This document shows, in pieces, positions 42,360-54,246 of a DNA stretch of 62,076 bases (its first letter is position 1; each line of letters opens with the position of its first letter). The notes below the pieces were generated by a model, which ran no database searches, had not been told where the DNA came from, and saw only the letters and a list, made by a program, of their open reading frames with translations. The translations under genes were made by a program, and so were the position numbers. The DNA is taken from assembly GCA_001179505.1 (NCBI GenBank), contig CDMY01000646.1:82951-145026 (forward strand), given 5' to 3'. This stretch comes from Vitrella brassicaformis. Lineage: Eukaryota; Sar; Vitrellaceae.

Positions 42360-45300
42360 ATGAAGACCTCCACATCAGCGGGGAGGCGGCTTGACCGCAT
42401 TCATCGACACTTCTCGTCCACCAGTGCTGCCAGGAGGAATGACAAATCAGCCACTCCCATGGGCTGGCTGTCCATCGGTGACGTATCGACGGCCATCTAC
42501 AAGCCAGAGCGGCCCTCCCTGGTGCCACGTGGACACCACCTTTTCGGAGAGGGCTCACACGAGGTGCTGGATCACCACCGGTGGATGCTGCAGAAGGACC
42601 TCTCCCAACAGGACATGTGCCTCATCGGTCGGTCAGCTGCACAAAACGGACGGGCGGAACAACACCCACACGTGGATGAGATGACCTGATGCATTACACT
42701 CCCTTATCCCCTGCGCTTGTCTGACTCACAGGCCCTCCTGGCTCATTCAGACGGGAGCTGGTTTTGCGGTTCTGTGAGCTGACGCAGCGGGAGGTGGAGT
42801 ACCTGTGCATCTCGCGCGACACGTCTGAGGGTGATCTCAAGCTGAGAAGGGAGCTGGGCGGCAACGCCACCTACTACGAGCAGCAGGCCCCGGTGCGTGC
42901 GGCCATCCATGGGCGAGTGCTGCTGATAGAGGGGCTGGAGAAGGCCGAGAGAAACGTCCTGCCGACGCTCAACAACCTGCTCGAGGTGGCTGACACACAC
43001 ACGGATGAAGCCCACGCACGCCCATCTTGGTCATTTCTGCTCTCTGCTCGTCTCATCAATCAGAACCGAGAGATGAACCTTGACGACGGCCGCCTTCTCA
43101 TCAGCGCCGACCGCTATGACGCCCTCACCGACGACGCCTCACGAAACAGCAAGTCCCACCTGGTCCGTGTCGACCCCCGTTTCCGCGTCATTGCCCTCTG
43201 CATTCCCTGCCCACCATATGCTGGCCACCCCCTAGACCCGCCGCTGCGGTCTCGCTTCCAGTCACGCGTCGTCACCCCGCCCAGCCTCCTCACCCACGAT
43301 GCGGCCCAAGACGACGGCAGCAGGGAGCTTTTGCAGCGCCTCCAGGGGTCGTTTGAGGCCCTGCGGCTGATAGAGAATCAATCTCAGTCGCTGGGCGGCA
43401 TGGGACGGCTCCCGCACGTGTCGTTCGACTGCGGGAGGAGGGTGCTGGGTCTGGTGTGCCAGCTGCCGGAAGGGGCGCGGCCGAGTGTGTGGGGTGCGAT
43501 GATGCGATCATGGCCGGCCAAGTGGATGGATCACAACACGGGGCGAGGCAAGAGGGAAACAGTGGCAGACGGAGAGGCGCAGCCGGCGGTTGAGGAGTCT
43601 ACGCATGTGGCGACAAGTCGGCGCATCTTTAACCATTTCCAGCTCCCTTCTGATGCAGCTGCCGATGAAATGACCGCTCTGCCCGGTGCTGTTCGTGCCA
43701 CACCTGCCGGCGACCATCTATGCCGCATCGACCGGCTGGCCAGCGTGCCGTGCGGACCATCGTTGGAGCGAGAGAGGGCGTTCGGCCAGGACGATCCGGC
43801 TTACGTGACGACAGACGGTGTCCGGAGGCTGCTCAATGGCGTGCTACAGGACCATGCGAGCGGCTCAGACGTCTGTCTCATAGGCCCCCCCGGCTGTGGC
43901 AAGAGCGCCTTCGTCCGTCAGCTCGGCCGCTTCCTCGGCTACGACGGCAGCAGCACGGAGCATATCTTTCTTTACGAAGACATGAGCTCGCGCGACCTCC
44001 TGTTGCGCCGCATTACCGATGAGGAGGGCCAGACGCGTTGGCAAGAAGGGCCGCTGGTGAAAGCCGCGAAGGGAGGGAAGCTGCTGGTGCTGGATGGGCT
44101 GCAGAGGGTCCCTCCGGATGTGCTCTGCGTGGTCGGCCCTCTGCTGACGTCGCGGTTCCTTCCTCTGCGGCTGACCGAAGACGGCGAGACTCTTGTGCGC
44201 CACGATCGTGCGCAGCAGCACGGAGACGGCTCCATGGTGCCGATCCGCCCCTCGTTTCGCGTCATCGCTCTGGCCACGCCACCAACCGCCAAGACACGGT
44301 GGCTCACAGACGAGGTTGCAACTTACTTCTCTTTCCACGCCTTCCCAGTGGCCGATCGGTCCGACCTCTCACTCATCCTCTCATCGCGCTTCCCCTCCTG
44401 CCCATCGCCGGCGATTGACACACTCGTCAGCATCGCTGACAGACTTGAGACATCTGGGCGTGCACAGCTCAACGAAGCCCACCCTCGGCTTTCACTGCGG
44501 CAGCTCATCCGCGTGACCAGGGGGCTCTGTGAGCGGAGGGGCAGGGAGGACGGTGGTGGGTCGTTGCCTGTCCGTGCTGAGATGGACCGCCTCATCAGGA
44601 AGCAGACGCTGTACCCGTTCATGCCCCTGTCGGCCCGAATGCAGCTCGATGAGGCTCTGGAGGTGACCAAGTCCCATGCGGGCATGGAGGAATGGGCCGC
44701 GGCAGTAGCCAGTGGTGCGAGGGAAGCCCCGTCTCCCCCCTCCCCTGCTTCGGCCGAGATGGTGCGTGTGGGGTCGATTGAGATGCCTGTGGGTCGGCCG
44801 ATGAGGCCCGAGCTGGTGCCAAGGGTCACTTTCACCAGCATCGATCGCCACCAGAGGGTGCTCGAGGATCTGGCGAGGGACTTCACAAGCGGGGAGAAGC
44901 ACGTGCTCGTCATCGGTAAGCCAATATCTGCGCTCGGCATGGGGCCGTCCGTCCGTGTGAGTGTATGATGTGTCTGGTGCTTTGTTGACACACAGGTCCT
45001 CAGGGGGTGGGGAAGAACCGGATTGTGGATTATTTCTGCCAGCTGCTGCGTCTGGAGAGGGAGTACCTCCAGCTGCATCGCGACACCACAGTGCAGGCCC
45101 TCACTGTCTTGCCCGCTCTGAGGGACGGCCGCCTCGTATACGACGACTCGCCACTCGTCAAGTCAGCACCACCACCTCTCACACTCACATGCTGTTGATG
45201 CATTCATGTGTGTGCCCTCGTCTTTGTGTCAGAGCGGTGACTCATGGGCGTGTGTTGGTGGTGGACGAAGCCGACAAGGCGCCTCTGGAGGTGGTGGTGG

Positions 45301-48300
45301 TGCTCAAGAGCCTGGTGGAGGACGGCACCATGGCCTTGTCTGACGGCCGCACCATTACCGCCCATGAAACCGATGATACCAATGTCGGCAAGACCATCTG
45401 TGTGCATCCCGGGTTTCGGATGGTCGTCTTGGCCAACCGACCCGGCTTCCCATTCCTCGGTATTGTGTGCACCCAGGACGCCACACACACGTGTGTGGAG
45501 CAAATGGGTGTGTATGTTTGCTCTGCGTGGGTGTAACTGTGTGTGTGACAGGTAACGACTTTTTCCGCGAGTGTGGTGATGTGTTTGCGGCCCATCCGCT
45601 GGACAACCCCGACACAGAGAGCGAGCTGGAGCTGGTCCGCTCGTACGCACCGAGGGTGAGTGAGGGGGTGCTGCGTCAGCTGATCGGGCTCTTCACAGAG
45701 CTCCGTACACAAGTGACGGAAGGCCGGCTGTCGTACCCCTACTCCATGCGGGAGCTCATCAACGTGGCCAAACATCTAGATCGCTTCAACGACCCCCTCC
45801 CCACCGTGCTCGAGAACGTCTTCGGCTTCGACCGGTTCGACCCGGTGACCAAGGAGCTGATGCCGATCTTTGCACGACACGGCATCCCGACAACCGATTC
45901 CACGCGGCACATGACCCTCATGGAACGTGTGAGGCATGCCCTGTCGACCATCTCCCTCTCGGCCGTCATGCACCTGAATGAGCCACAGCAGACGGGCCGG
46001 GTGGCGCTGCCAGAGTCTGTGCGCGTGCAGGGCGACATGCGTCAGTGGCGTGTGGTGGGGGGCGATCCGTGGCTGGTGGGGCAGGAGGTGATTGGCGGAG
46101 TGGAGGTGCGGGAGCACCCCTTAGGTCCCCCGCAGATACTTCCTGTGGCTGATTTCGCTGCGTGTCGCACTCATGGGTGAGGGAAAGACAGAGATTGCAC
46201 ATGAGGCACCGGCTACGCGTGCGTGGTGTTGTGTGATGTGGTGTGATGTCGGCAGGTTCTCGGAAGTGCTGTATCAATGCCGTCTGCCCGTCAACACCGC
46301 CAAGGCATCCTCCCTACAGCCCACTCCAGGCTCCTTCGTGTCGGTCGCCATGCCGCCCCACGGCCACCCATCCCCCTCCCTCTTTTTCCTCTCGTCATGG
46401 CCGCTCACCGTCTTCGCCATGACCGACCCCACACAGCAGCCCCTCATCGGCCACCCCACCTGCCAGAAGCTCGTCTTGACGCGCAACACATACGGCAGCG
46501 GCAGCCCCATGGCGTCTCAGCTGTGGACCGACCAGCTGGCCACTGGCATTCGCAGGCGGCTCGAGGGGGACCTTCCCTCCTTAGCCCTCCATGTCAACGG
46601 CCGGCGTGTCGACATTGGCGCGCCGCAGCTGGCATGGATTGCCGGCATTGACCGTCTGGTGGTGCACAACCCCTCTGAGCCAGGAGTGCCGCCACTGCTG
46701 CTACTCAATGCCATGGAGAATGCCGGTGGGCGGACCACCGCTGCATCGGAGGGCGGGCCAGAGGGCGCACTCATGGCTGAGAGCTGGCGCGTTGGCAGCC
46801 TTACCGAGGGAGTGGGAGCGTCTGGATGGCTGCGCAGCAAGGACAGCTCCGCCCGATTCTTCACTCTAGTGCCGATACAAGGACAGGCAGAGCCGTCGAC
46901 ACCAACAAGCGCATATCATCCGGCGGATTGCGCCATGTTCGTGTCGGCGACGCAGCGGCTGCTGATACAGGTGGACTTCAGAAGTCGGCAAGCGAGGCAG
47001 ATTGCCCTCCAGACGGACGAGGCGCAACCGACGGTAATCGACATATCGGCGTGGAGCGGCCGTGTCGATGACGCGCCTGCGACCCTCGTGTCTGTCAATG
47101 GCAAGATCCTGTTGCTGCCGAGCGGATCAGACAGGGGTGCGTGTGTCGAGCTGGAAGTGGCGATGCGGTCGATCGGCCCGATCGGTGCTCTCCCTGGGTC
47201 CATTGCGACCTATCAAGACGATCGAGCCGTTCATTTGGCGCACTCTGTGAAAGGCGATGAGGCCATCCTCAGCTACACACCCCCGAGCACAGCAGAGCCC
47301 AGCGGCAGTGTCGTCAAGCAGCCACTTCGTCTGCCGATGGCCAAACTGCTTCGGTCACCTGATGGGTGGCAGTACCAGCACTCTCTCGTCGCAACAGATG
47401 GCTCAAGGGTCGTCAATCTCTTCACCACCAACACCAAGACCGAGAGCAGCACCAGCAGTCCTGCAGTGATGGAAGTAGTGAGCCTGGCGGACCGCACGGT
47501 CACCTCTGTCGACACATCGGCAGCAGCAGCAGGAGCAGCAGCCAGCCCTCCCCCTCACACCCACCCCACAGGCGCAGCTCGGGCCAAGTACCAGCAGAAG
47601 CAGGCAGACGCAGTGGTTGGCGTGTGGGAGCTGCACGGCACCCACTTTCTGACCATCACCGCCAACGGCGAAGTCCGGTGGTACCAGGTGGCCGATGCGG
47701 CTCTGGCCTCCGCCCTCATGGACTATCTAACCGTCCGTGGTGCGCTGCCTGGGCACATCAAACACCACACCAGCAGGGGAGTGGAGAGCATCATCCGGCA
47801 GCTCCATGAGGCGATCGCCGACAGTGAGAGGAGAGGTGGAGGGGCGTCTGGTGACACTGGCGGTGGGGAGGCGAAGCAGGCCCTGAGGATGGAGTTCACC
47901 CGCAACAAGGATCGTCCTGTGACGGCACCGAAGCACGGCATAGACGACGGCAAGGAGCACGTCGGCGGCGGCACGTTCGCTGGCGGCACAGGTGACACAC
48001 TCACGCCCTCACAGAGGGGACTGACCACACGCGCACCCAAACACGCATTTGGTGTGTCATGCATGCAGGCGGCTCCGACACAGCCGGGCTCGGCGGAAAG
48101 GGCGGCCCGTATCGGCTGGATAAGGGTTTCGACGTCCACCAGCTGGCCGACGACGCCAAACACAACATCTCGCTGGAGGCGCAGAAGGCCGCGCGTGATG
48201 CGGGCAGGGAGGCCCTTCGGAAGCGGCTTGACGAGATCAAGATGTCCGAGAGAGACCTGGACCTCTACCTGCGGCTGAAGGAGGGCGTCAGCCAGGAGAT

Positions 48301-49302
48301 AATGCAGCTTAGACAGGTGGGTGGGAGGGAGGGTATGACGCAGACACGTATGGATCTCCTTCCTCTCTGTGTGCGTGTGAGTGCAGATACTGGCGGAGGC
48401 CGAAGCGAAGCAGAAGGAGCGAGTCTGGCAGGTGGGTGAGAGCGGCGAGCTCGACGACAGGCGACTCGTCGACGCACTCACGGGCGAGAGGAACGTGTGG
48501 AAGCGGAGGGCCGAGCGACCGGAGAACCCCCTATTCACCCCACTGCCCAAGCGCATATCCTTCGTCTTCGACGTCTCGGCTTCCATGTACAGGTGGGTGG
48601 GTACCTGCAGAGATGCCCTCGCGCACTCACAAACGTGCAAGGGCCCATCTCTCTCTCTCCGGTGCCAAGCAGGTTCAATGGGTACGACAGCCGACTGCAC
48701 CGTCTGCTCGAGACAGCCGCCATGTTGCTGGAGAGCCTCTTCTCGCAGACGGCCGACCAGTCACGGCACAAGTTCGACATAGAGATTAGCGGCCACAACG
48801 GCGACAACGCGGCCATCCCGTTCGTCCCCTTTGGGCAGCAGCCGGAGGCCACTGAGACTGAGATGGGCCGGCTGCGTGTGTTGGAGAGCATGTATGCCTG
48901 TGCCCAGTACTGCTCTGCCGGCGACAGCACGCTCGAGGCCATCAGGCAGGCCATGCAGCGCGTGACGGCCCAGGAGGCCGACGACCACCTTGTCATCTGC
49001 TTCAGCGACGCCAACATCGACCGGTCGGCACGCCATCGGCTGTGTGTGCTTCATTGGGGCATGTCGGTCTGTGTGTGTGTGTGTGTGTGTGCAGGTATGG
49101 GATAACTCCCGAGCTGCTGAATTCGACGCTCATGAGCGATGCGCGTGTGCACGCCGTGTGCGTGTTCATAGCGGGGTTGGGCGGCCAGGCCGAGAAGTTC
49201 GCCGATGCGATAATGGCTGGGAGGGCTGTGGTGTGCAAGAACACCAGAGACCTGCCCGTGCTGATTAAGGACATTCTGGCGGCCAGCGCAGAGGCTCAGT
49301 AG
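42360..49302 (+). CDS. VWA8: VWA8-type mitochondrial AAA+ ATPase with C-terminal VWA domain
   Basis: The product is close to 2000 residues, near human VWA8. The N-terminus TSAGRRLDRIHRHFSSTSAA looks like a mitochondrial presequence. Then come WMLQKDLSQQDMCLIGPPGS with RREL (first, non-canonical Walker A as in VWA8), REVEYLCISRDTSEGDLKLR and KAERNVLPTLNNLLENREM. The second AAA module has CLIGPPGCGKSAFVRQLGRF and LVLDGLQRVPPDVL; the third has GPQGVGKNRIVDYF and RVLVVDEADKAP. A large middle region without motifs follows, and the VWA domain ISFVFDVSASMY with HLVICFSDANIDR (MIDAS-type DxSxS) ends the protein at TAG 49300. VWA8 is a matrix-facing inner-membrane ATPase of unclear role. The second exon is unusually long for this locus. 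Midasin was considered but the motif order fits VWA8. Confidence 0.9.
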
Positions 49303-49530
49303 TAGAGATCGTGATGTGACGCAGACAGACAGACAGGCAGGTAGGTAGGCGTGTGTGTATATGTTAGGTCTTTAGGGTCTGTTTGTACTTTTGATGGAGG
49401 GCGCACACATCATTTGACTTGATGAGACGTGAGTGAGCCCGTGTAAGCATAAATGTTCGCTGTCTGTCTGCATAGAAACCACACAGCCTCAACTCCATCC
49501 TACTATCGCGCCTAGCGCTATATGCTGCGT

Positions 49531-51170
49531 TCAGAGTTCCCTGTACGAGGAGAGCATCTCTCGCGACCTGGCCATTAGCTTCTCCTTGTCGAATCTCACA
49601 GGCACTCCTGCATATGCAGGCAACAGTGCATTTGATGCAGTCAGTGCACATGGGCTGCTCTTTATCCCTTATACCGCCTTGGATCGCCTGTCCGACCAGC
49701 CCCCGATCTTTCGCGGACATGCAGACAACCAGACAGACACGCGGGAAGTTGGTGTGTATGTGTGTGTGTATGTGTGTTTGCATGTATGTGTGTGGGGGGG
49801 GGGGGGGGGGGGGGGGGGGGGNNNNNNNNNNNNNNNNNNNNNNNNNNNNNNNNNNNNNNNNNNNNNNNNNNNNNNNNNNNNNNNNNNNNNNNNNNNNNNN
49901 NNNNNNNNNNNNNNNNNNNNNNNNNNNNNNNNNNNNNNNNNNNNNNNNNNNNNNNNNNNNNNNNNNNNNNNNNNNNNNNNNNNNNNNNNNNNNNNNNNNN
50001 NNNNNNNNNNNNNNNNNNNNNNNNNNNNNNNNNNNNNNNNNNNNNNNNNNNNNNNNNNNNNNNNNNNNNNNNNNNNNNNNNNNNNNNNNNNNNNNNNNNN
50101 NNNNNNNNNNNNNNNNNNNNNGGGGTGGGGGGGGTGTGGTTGTGGGATGCTCACAGTGTTCATAAGCCATGCTTTTCCACTTTTGCAGCCCCTGAAGAGC
50201 CTCCTGGGCCTGCTGCAAATCTGAATCATCTGGGCTACACACATACACACACCACATGCCTCACGCACGAGCACACGGCTTACTTACTGCCTGTCCTGCA
50301 GCGTCGCCAGTTTCGCCTTGATGCCGCGTTCTTTCTCGTCTATCTGGTCGAGTTGCTTCTCGAGCTCATCAATCAAGAACTGGATTAGAAAGGCGCCTGT
50401 ATGGGCGGGGCTCCAGTGCAGTGGAACAGACACCTGCAAAAGAATGAACGAATCAAGACACTGCACACACATACGGTACACGCCTCCTCACCTGCGCACT
50501 CGGCCGACCAACGGTAACCGCATCATCAGACTTGACTCTCACCTGCCCAACCTCAACCGAAGTCTTGTTGCCATCCACACACAGAGATAATTGTATGTCG
50601 ACCGACAAGACGACGGGAGAGCCAGAAGCCGCTCCATTGCCTTTCAAAGGCTCAGTCGTGCCCGTGTCGACCTGCATGCACTCAGGTGTGACCGCAGCTC
50701 TTGAAGGTGCTGTAGGCATGATGTGTCTGTGCTTACGGCTGCATGGACGGCGCCTCCACCCTTCTGCCCGCGGAGTTATGGCCTCCTGGTCAAGCGATGC
50801 ACGTGCTGGTGTGGACGGGCGGTTGGCCACGGTGACAACGCGAGGAAAGAGGTGCTTGTGGCTGTGGGTGTGGCTGCAGACAGTGCTGGTGTTTGCAGTA
50901 GATGCGCAAGCAGGTGAACGGTGGCAATGGCCATGACGCACATCAACTGCAGTGCAGGCAGACAGACAGACGGGCAATCACAGAAACAAGCGCGACACAA
51001 ACACGATGATGTACAGTATGTCCTTCCTTCTTGGATGCCGTTGGTGTGTCATAGTGCTTTTGTTTTGTGTGTCCATACCCTCTGAAAGCCCAGCCGGCAT
51101 GCAATTAAGTCCGCAGACAGACGTCTCACTCAGCCACTGCCACCGGGCACAGGACTCATAGATCTCCTCT
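49531..51170 (-). CDS. Unknown protein with coiled coil, interrupted by an assembly gap
   Basis: Exon pieces on the minus strand: EEIYESCARWQWLSETSVCG ending PAGLSE (51170-51080); a long exon from VDVRHGHCHRSPACASTANT to VGQVRVKSDDAVTVGRPSAQ (50950-50490); VSVPLHWSPAHTGAFLIQFL with IDELEKQLDQIDEKERGIKA (50430-50290); and DSDLQQAQEALQGLQKWKSM (50225-50150). The 300-N gap and poly-G then break the gene. A last exon, VPVRFDKEKLMARSREMLSS, ends at a TGA at 49531. The IDELEKQLDQIDEKERGIKAKL stretch is a coiled coil. The start is not resolved. No family is recognised. Confidence 0.5.
49822..50121. other. Assembly gap (300 N) with poly-G flanks
   Basis: About 27 G precede the gap and G-rich sequence follows. 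In the minus strand this is poly-C following a coding exon. Confidence 0.95.
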
Positions 51171-51391
51171 GAAAGCAAAGCGTTCGGTCCTTCTCGCCAT
51201 CAGCACACGACAGAGCCCGACAGGTGAGAGGCGTGTGCTTTCTGGTGCTTGGAAGCTAAGCTCGCACCTGAGACCTCTTTGGCGAGAAGGAGCTCATCGA
51301 CGTATCAGCGCGTTCGTCCCTGCTCCTTCGTCGATCCCCATCGCTCTCCCGTCCACTCCCGGCCGCGCATCTGTCCCTCTCGCCTGCCGCC

Positions 51392-52615
51392 ATGCCTGTG
51401 CTGCTGACGGCGTTCGCTGTCAGTGTGGGAGGGAAGCTCATAGCCCTCGCCACGAGCAAGGCCGCCATCGGCTTCGCGGCCTTCTATTTGGGCTGGCAGG
51501 GGAGCGGCATCGCCGACAAGGCCGTCGAGAAGGCGCTGGACACCTGGAAGCACCTCAATGGCGAGAGATCCGCCTCCCCCCCGGCCGACTCTCCCGCTCC
51601 CTCACCGCCTGGCCCACCACCTTCACCATCGGCCGCCGCCCCACCGACCCGGGACCCCCTCAGACGGCCGCCCAAGACGTTTGCCTCCGCGGAATGCCTC
51701 ATTCCCCTTGACGGCAAAGATGGCGGCACTGAGGACGCCGCGTGCCACCACAACGAGGCCGGCGTCATCGCCATCGCTGACGGAGTGTCGGACATCAAGC
51801 CGTGTTACGGCTTCTCGGCCCGTCTGCTCTCCAGATGGCTGATGAGCCGCATTCGGGAGGTCGCCCCGCTGTACGCCATCAGTCGCTGGACTGAGAACCG
51901 CGCCGTCGACATCCTGCTGCATGTGTGGGGCGAGAGGGCCCTGGGGGAGGGCCAGCGAGGCGCCTGCACCGTGGTTGTGGTGGCCATGGTGCGGGATTCG
52001 TGGATCGACATCGACAACCTCCACGTGGCGGCCTGGGGCGACTCGGTGGCGCTGCTGCTGCGTCGGGACCGGTTCGGCAAGCTCTTCATCCTCTACAGGA
52101 GCGGGATCATGGTGGAGCCGAGCCTCCCGGACGTGCCGGTGCAGCTCAGCGCCCTCCCCCGGACAGTCGGCTGGACAACCACGACGAGAGTGAACCCCTC
52201 GCCGGCCGTTCTCCGCCGCAGCCTGCAGCAGCTCAAGTGGAGCGTCCAGGAGGGCGACCTGCTCCTGGCGATGACGGACGGCGTGAACGACAACCTGTTC
52301 CACGAGCAGATCGAGAGCGTTGCCAACCAGTACGAGCCGTACGCCGAGCCAGCCGTCATCGCACAGGCCATCTGCGAGGCCGCCCACAGCCACAGCGTCA
52401 CACCCACCAGCGTCACCCCCTTTGGCACGCTCCGACATCGACATGGGGGGAAACCTGACGACATTTCAGTGGGGGCGGCCTGGGTGCGGCGAGCGGCAGG
52501 TGGCGATGACGCAGCATATGCGGCAGCACAACAAGAGTTGGTGCCCCGATGGCTGTGGCCCCAGCCGCCGAGGGACAGAAGGAGGGAGAGGGGGGAGCGG
52601 GCGAGGGATAGATAG
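51392..52615 (+). CDS. PTC7-like PPM-family protein phosphatase, single exon
   Basis: An uninterrupted frame of 407 codons. The N-terminus MPVLLTAFAVSVGGKLIALA is hydrophobic and may be an organelle-targeting or membrane segment; a Pro-rich linker follows. The catalytic domain has GGTEDAACHHNEAGVIAIAD then GV (metal-binding EDA and ADGV), CTVVVVAM, LHVAAWGDSVALLLR (GDS), GDLLLAMTDGVNDNLF (TDG metal Asp) and GKPDDISVGAAWV (final DD). This motif order is that of PTC7/PPTC7, a mitochondrial Mn/Mg-dependent Ser/Thr phosphatase. The domain is intact. Being intronless among intron-rich neighbours, it may be a retrocopy, or single-exon by nature. A decayed relative of its C-terminus lies at 16.9-17.4 kb. 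Confidence 0.85.
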   Translation: MPVLLTAFAVSVGGKLIALATSKAAIGFAAFYLGWQGSGIADKAVEKALDTWKHLNGERSASPPADSPAPSPPGPPPSPSAAAPPTRDPLRRPPKTFASAECLIPLDGKDGGTEDAACHHNEAGVIAIADGVSDIKPCYGFSARLLSRWLMSRIREVAPLYAISRWTENRAVDILLHVWGERALGEGQRGACTVVVVAMVRDSWIDIDNLHVAAWGDSVALLLRRDRFGKLFILYRSGIMVEPSLPDVPVQLSALPRTVGWTTTTRVNPSPAVLRRSLQQLKWSVQEGDLLLAMTDGVNDNLFHEQIESVANQYEPYAEPAVIAQAICEAAHSHSVTPTSVTPFGTLRHRHGGKPDDISVGAAWVRRAAGGDDAAYAAAQQELVPRWLWPQPPRDRRRERGERARDR

Positions 52616-54246
52616 GCAGGCCACTGAGTGAGGCCGGCGATTTCTCAGGCATTCGTTTTGTCGGTCAATCAAGAGGGAGGAGGGTCGGGGGGAGGGTGCG
52701 ATGGGGTCGGTTGGTTGGTGCGCATGAGAAGAGGCCGGGAATGTGGCAGATAGAAACAGCCAGGCCGGAGGTCACGTGCGGGGAGCTCGCGGTGAGGGAA
52801 CGAGTTGCGCGAGTGTGCGGCCAGTCAGAGGGTAAGTGCCTGTGCTGTGGGATTAAGTCTGTCGGTCTGTTTGTCTGTCCTTGTCTGTGTTAGCATTCAT
52901 TCGGCATTTTGTCGGTCTGTTTCCTCTTTCGGTCGCCGTTTTGCTTTCGATTCGTTTTGCTTTCGATTCGTCAATCAAGTGGAAGTGAATGGGGCAGGGG
53001 TAGGGCAGTTTGTTCGTCGGACAGATGCGGGTGTGCATCGTTTGTGTGGACTCAATCGCTGGGGCTGCGGGTCAATGGATTATGTAATGACATCAATTCA
53101 GTGTCAGCCAGTGTTCATCGGGCATCTCCGCCATCCATGTAGGATTGGGAATGCATGAGTCAGACCTCGTCCAATCAGATCATTCATTGTCAACTCCGTG
53201 TCTCTTGTCAAGTCGGTGTGTGTCCCACCCACCCACCCACGCACGGGCCCACCACATGACACAACCATCACATGACACAACCACGACGACTCTCTCCCCG
53301 TGTGCCCGTGTGTGTGTGACCTGCCTTGCCGCTTCGAGCAGGCAGCAACACGAAAGGCACCACGCACACGAATAGGTGCTCTCTCTGCACCACCCAAACC
53401 CAATGGTGTGTGTGATGTGACACTACCAGTCTTCTTGGCCCCGCCGATGGATATGGTCTTCTTGCCTTACTGATTCGAGCAGGCAGGAAGGCCATACCCA
53501 AGGTCAAGCTGAAGACCAGGCAGGCGTCACCCACATACGCTTTTACACGTCAGATCATGATGCCTGTTCTTGGCTTCTCGCTCCCTGATCCCTTATCACC
53601 CACATGTATCTGTCTCTCTCTCAGTATCATACAACACATTTGTGCGAGAACCCACCCCCTCCGTCCCTACGTGTGTGTGCGATCGGCTCTCTCGCTTACT
53701 TCGTTCCCTCGCTCCACTGGTCGCTCGCTCGCTCGGCACGACTCACTTCACCTCACAAGCACATTGACGCGATGAAAAACGTTGTGTCTGTCTGTCTGTC
53801 TGGGCACTGAAACACATTGATTGATTGCATCTTGATGCAAAGACCGGCCACTAATCAAGCATCACTTATCCACTGAGCACCCACCCGCAGGCACATGGAT
53901 AGAAATCACTGCCCCGGCCTCTCTCTCTCTCTCCCTTCTCCTTCCTGCATTGTGTGTGTGTGGTGTGGCGTCTGTGGTGCAGTGCATGGCACAGACATCC
54001 CACCCATTCGCCAGTGACGAGAAAAAAGACGCATTAGGCACATGACAATACATACAACACAGCCGGCTGATGAGAGAGTTCGCCCGCAGTGGTAAGCGGG
54101 CTCTTCTCTCTCCCACACACACACGCACTGCATCGCACTGACATTACACAACGCATCCATCCATCCATCCAACCATCCACTCATGCACTCGTGTATCCTA
54201 CATGCCCCTCCCCCGGTGAGTGTGGTGTGTGGTGTGTGGTGTGTGT
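52616..54246. other. Gene-poor interval, 1.6 kb
   Basis: No credible exon on either strand. Short direct repeats are seen: TTTTGCTTTCGATTCG twice at 52950-52970, CACATGACACAACCA twice at 53252-53282, and similar TTCGAGCAGGCAG words at 53332 and 53475. The interval lies between convergent genes, so it should contain two 3' UTRs. Confidence 0.55.

Noticed and set aside
46173-48278. A separate gene within the VWA8 region
   Set aside because: The frame continues from the preceding AAA module through a short intron near 46180-46255 and leads to the VWA domain, so it is the middle of VWA8.
42360-49302. Midasin (Rea1), another large AAA+ protein with a C-terminal VWA domain
   Set aside because: The protein is far too short for midasin, and the first module (KAERNVLPTLNNLLENREM, non-canonical Walker A) follows VWA8.
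52616-54246. Open frames up to about 115 codons in the gene-poor interval
   Set aside because: They have repeat-driven composition, no splice support and no domain-like motifs.
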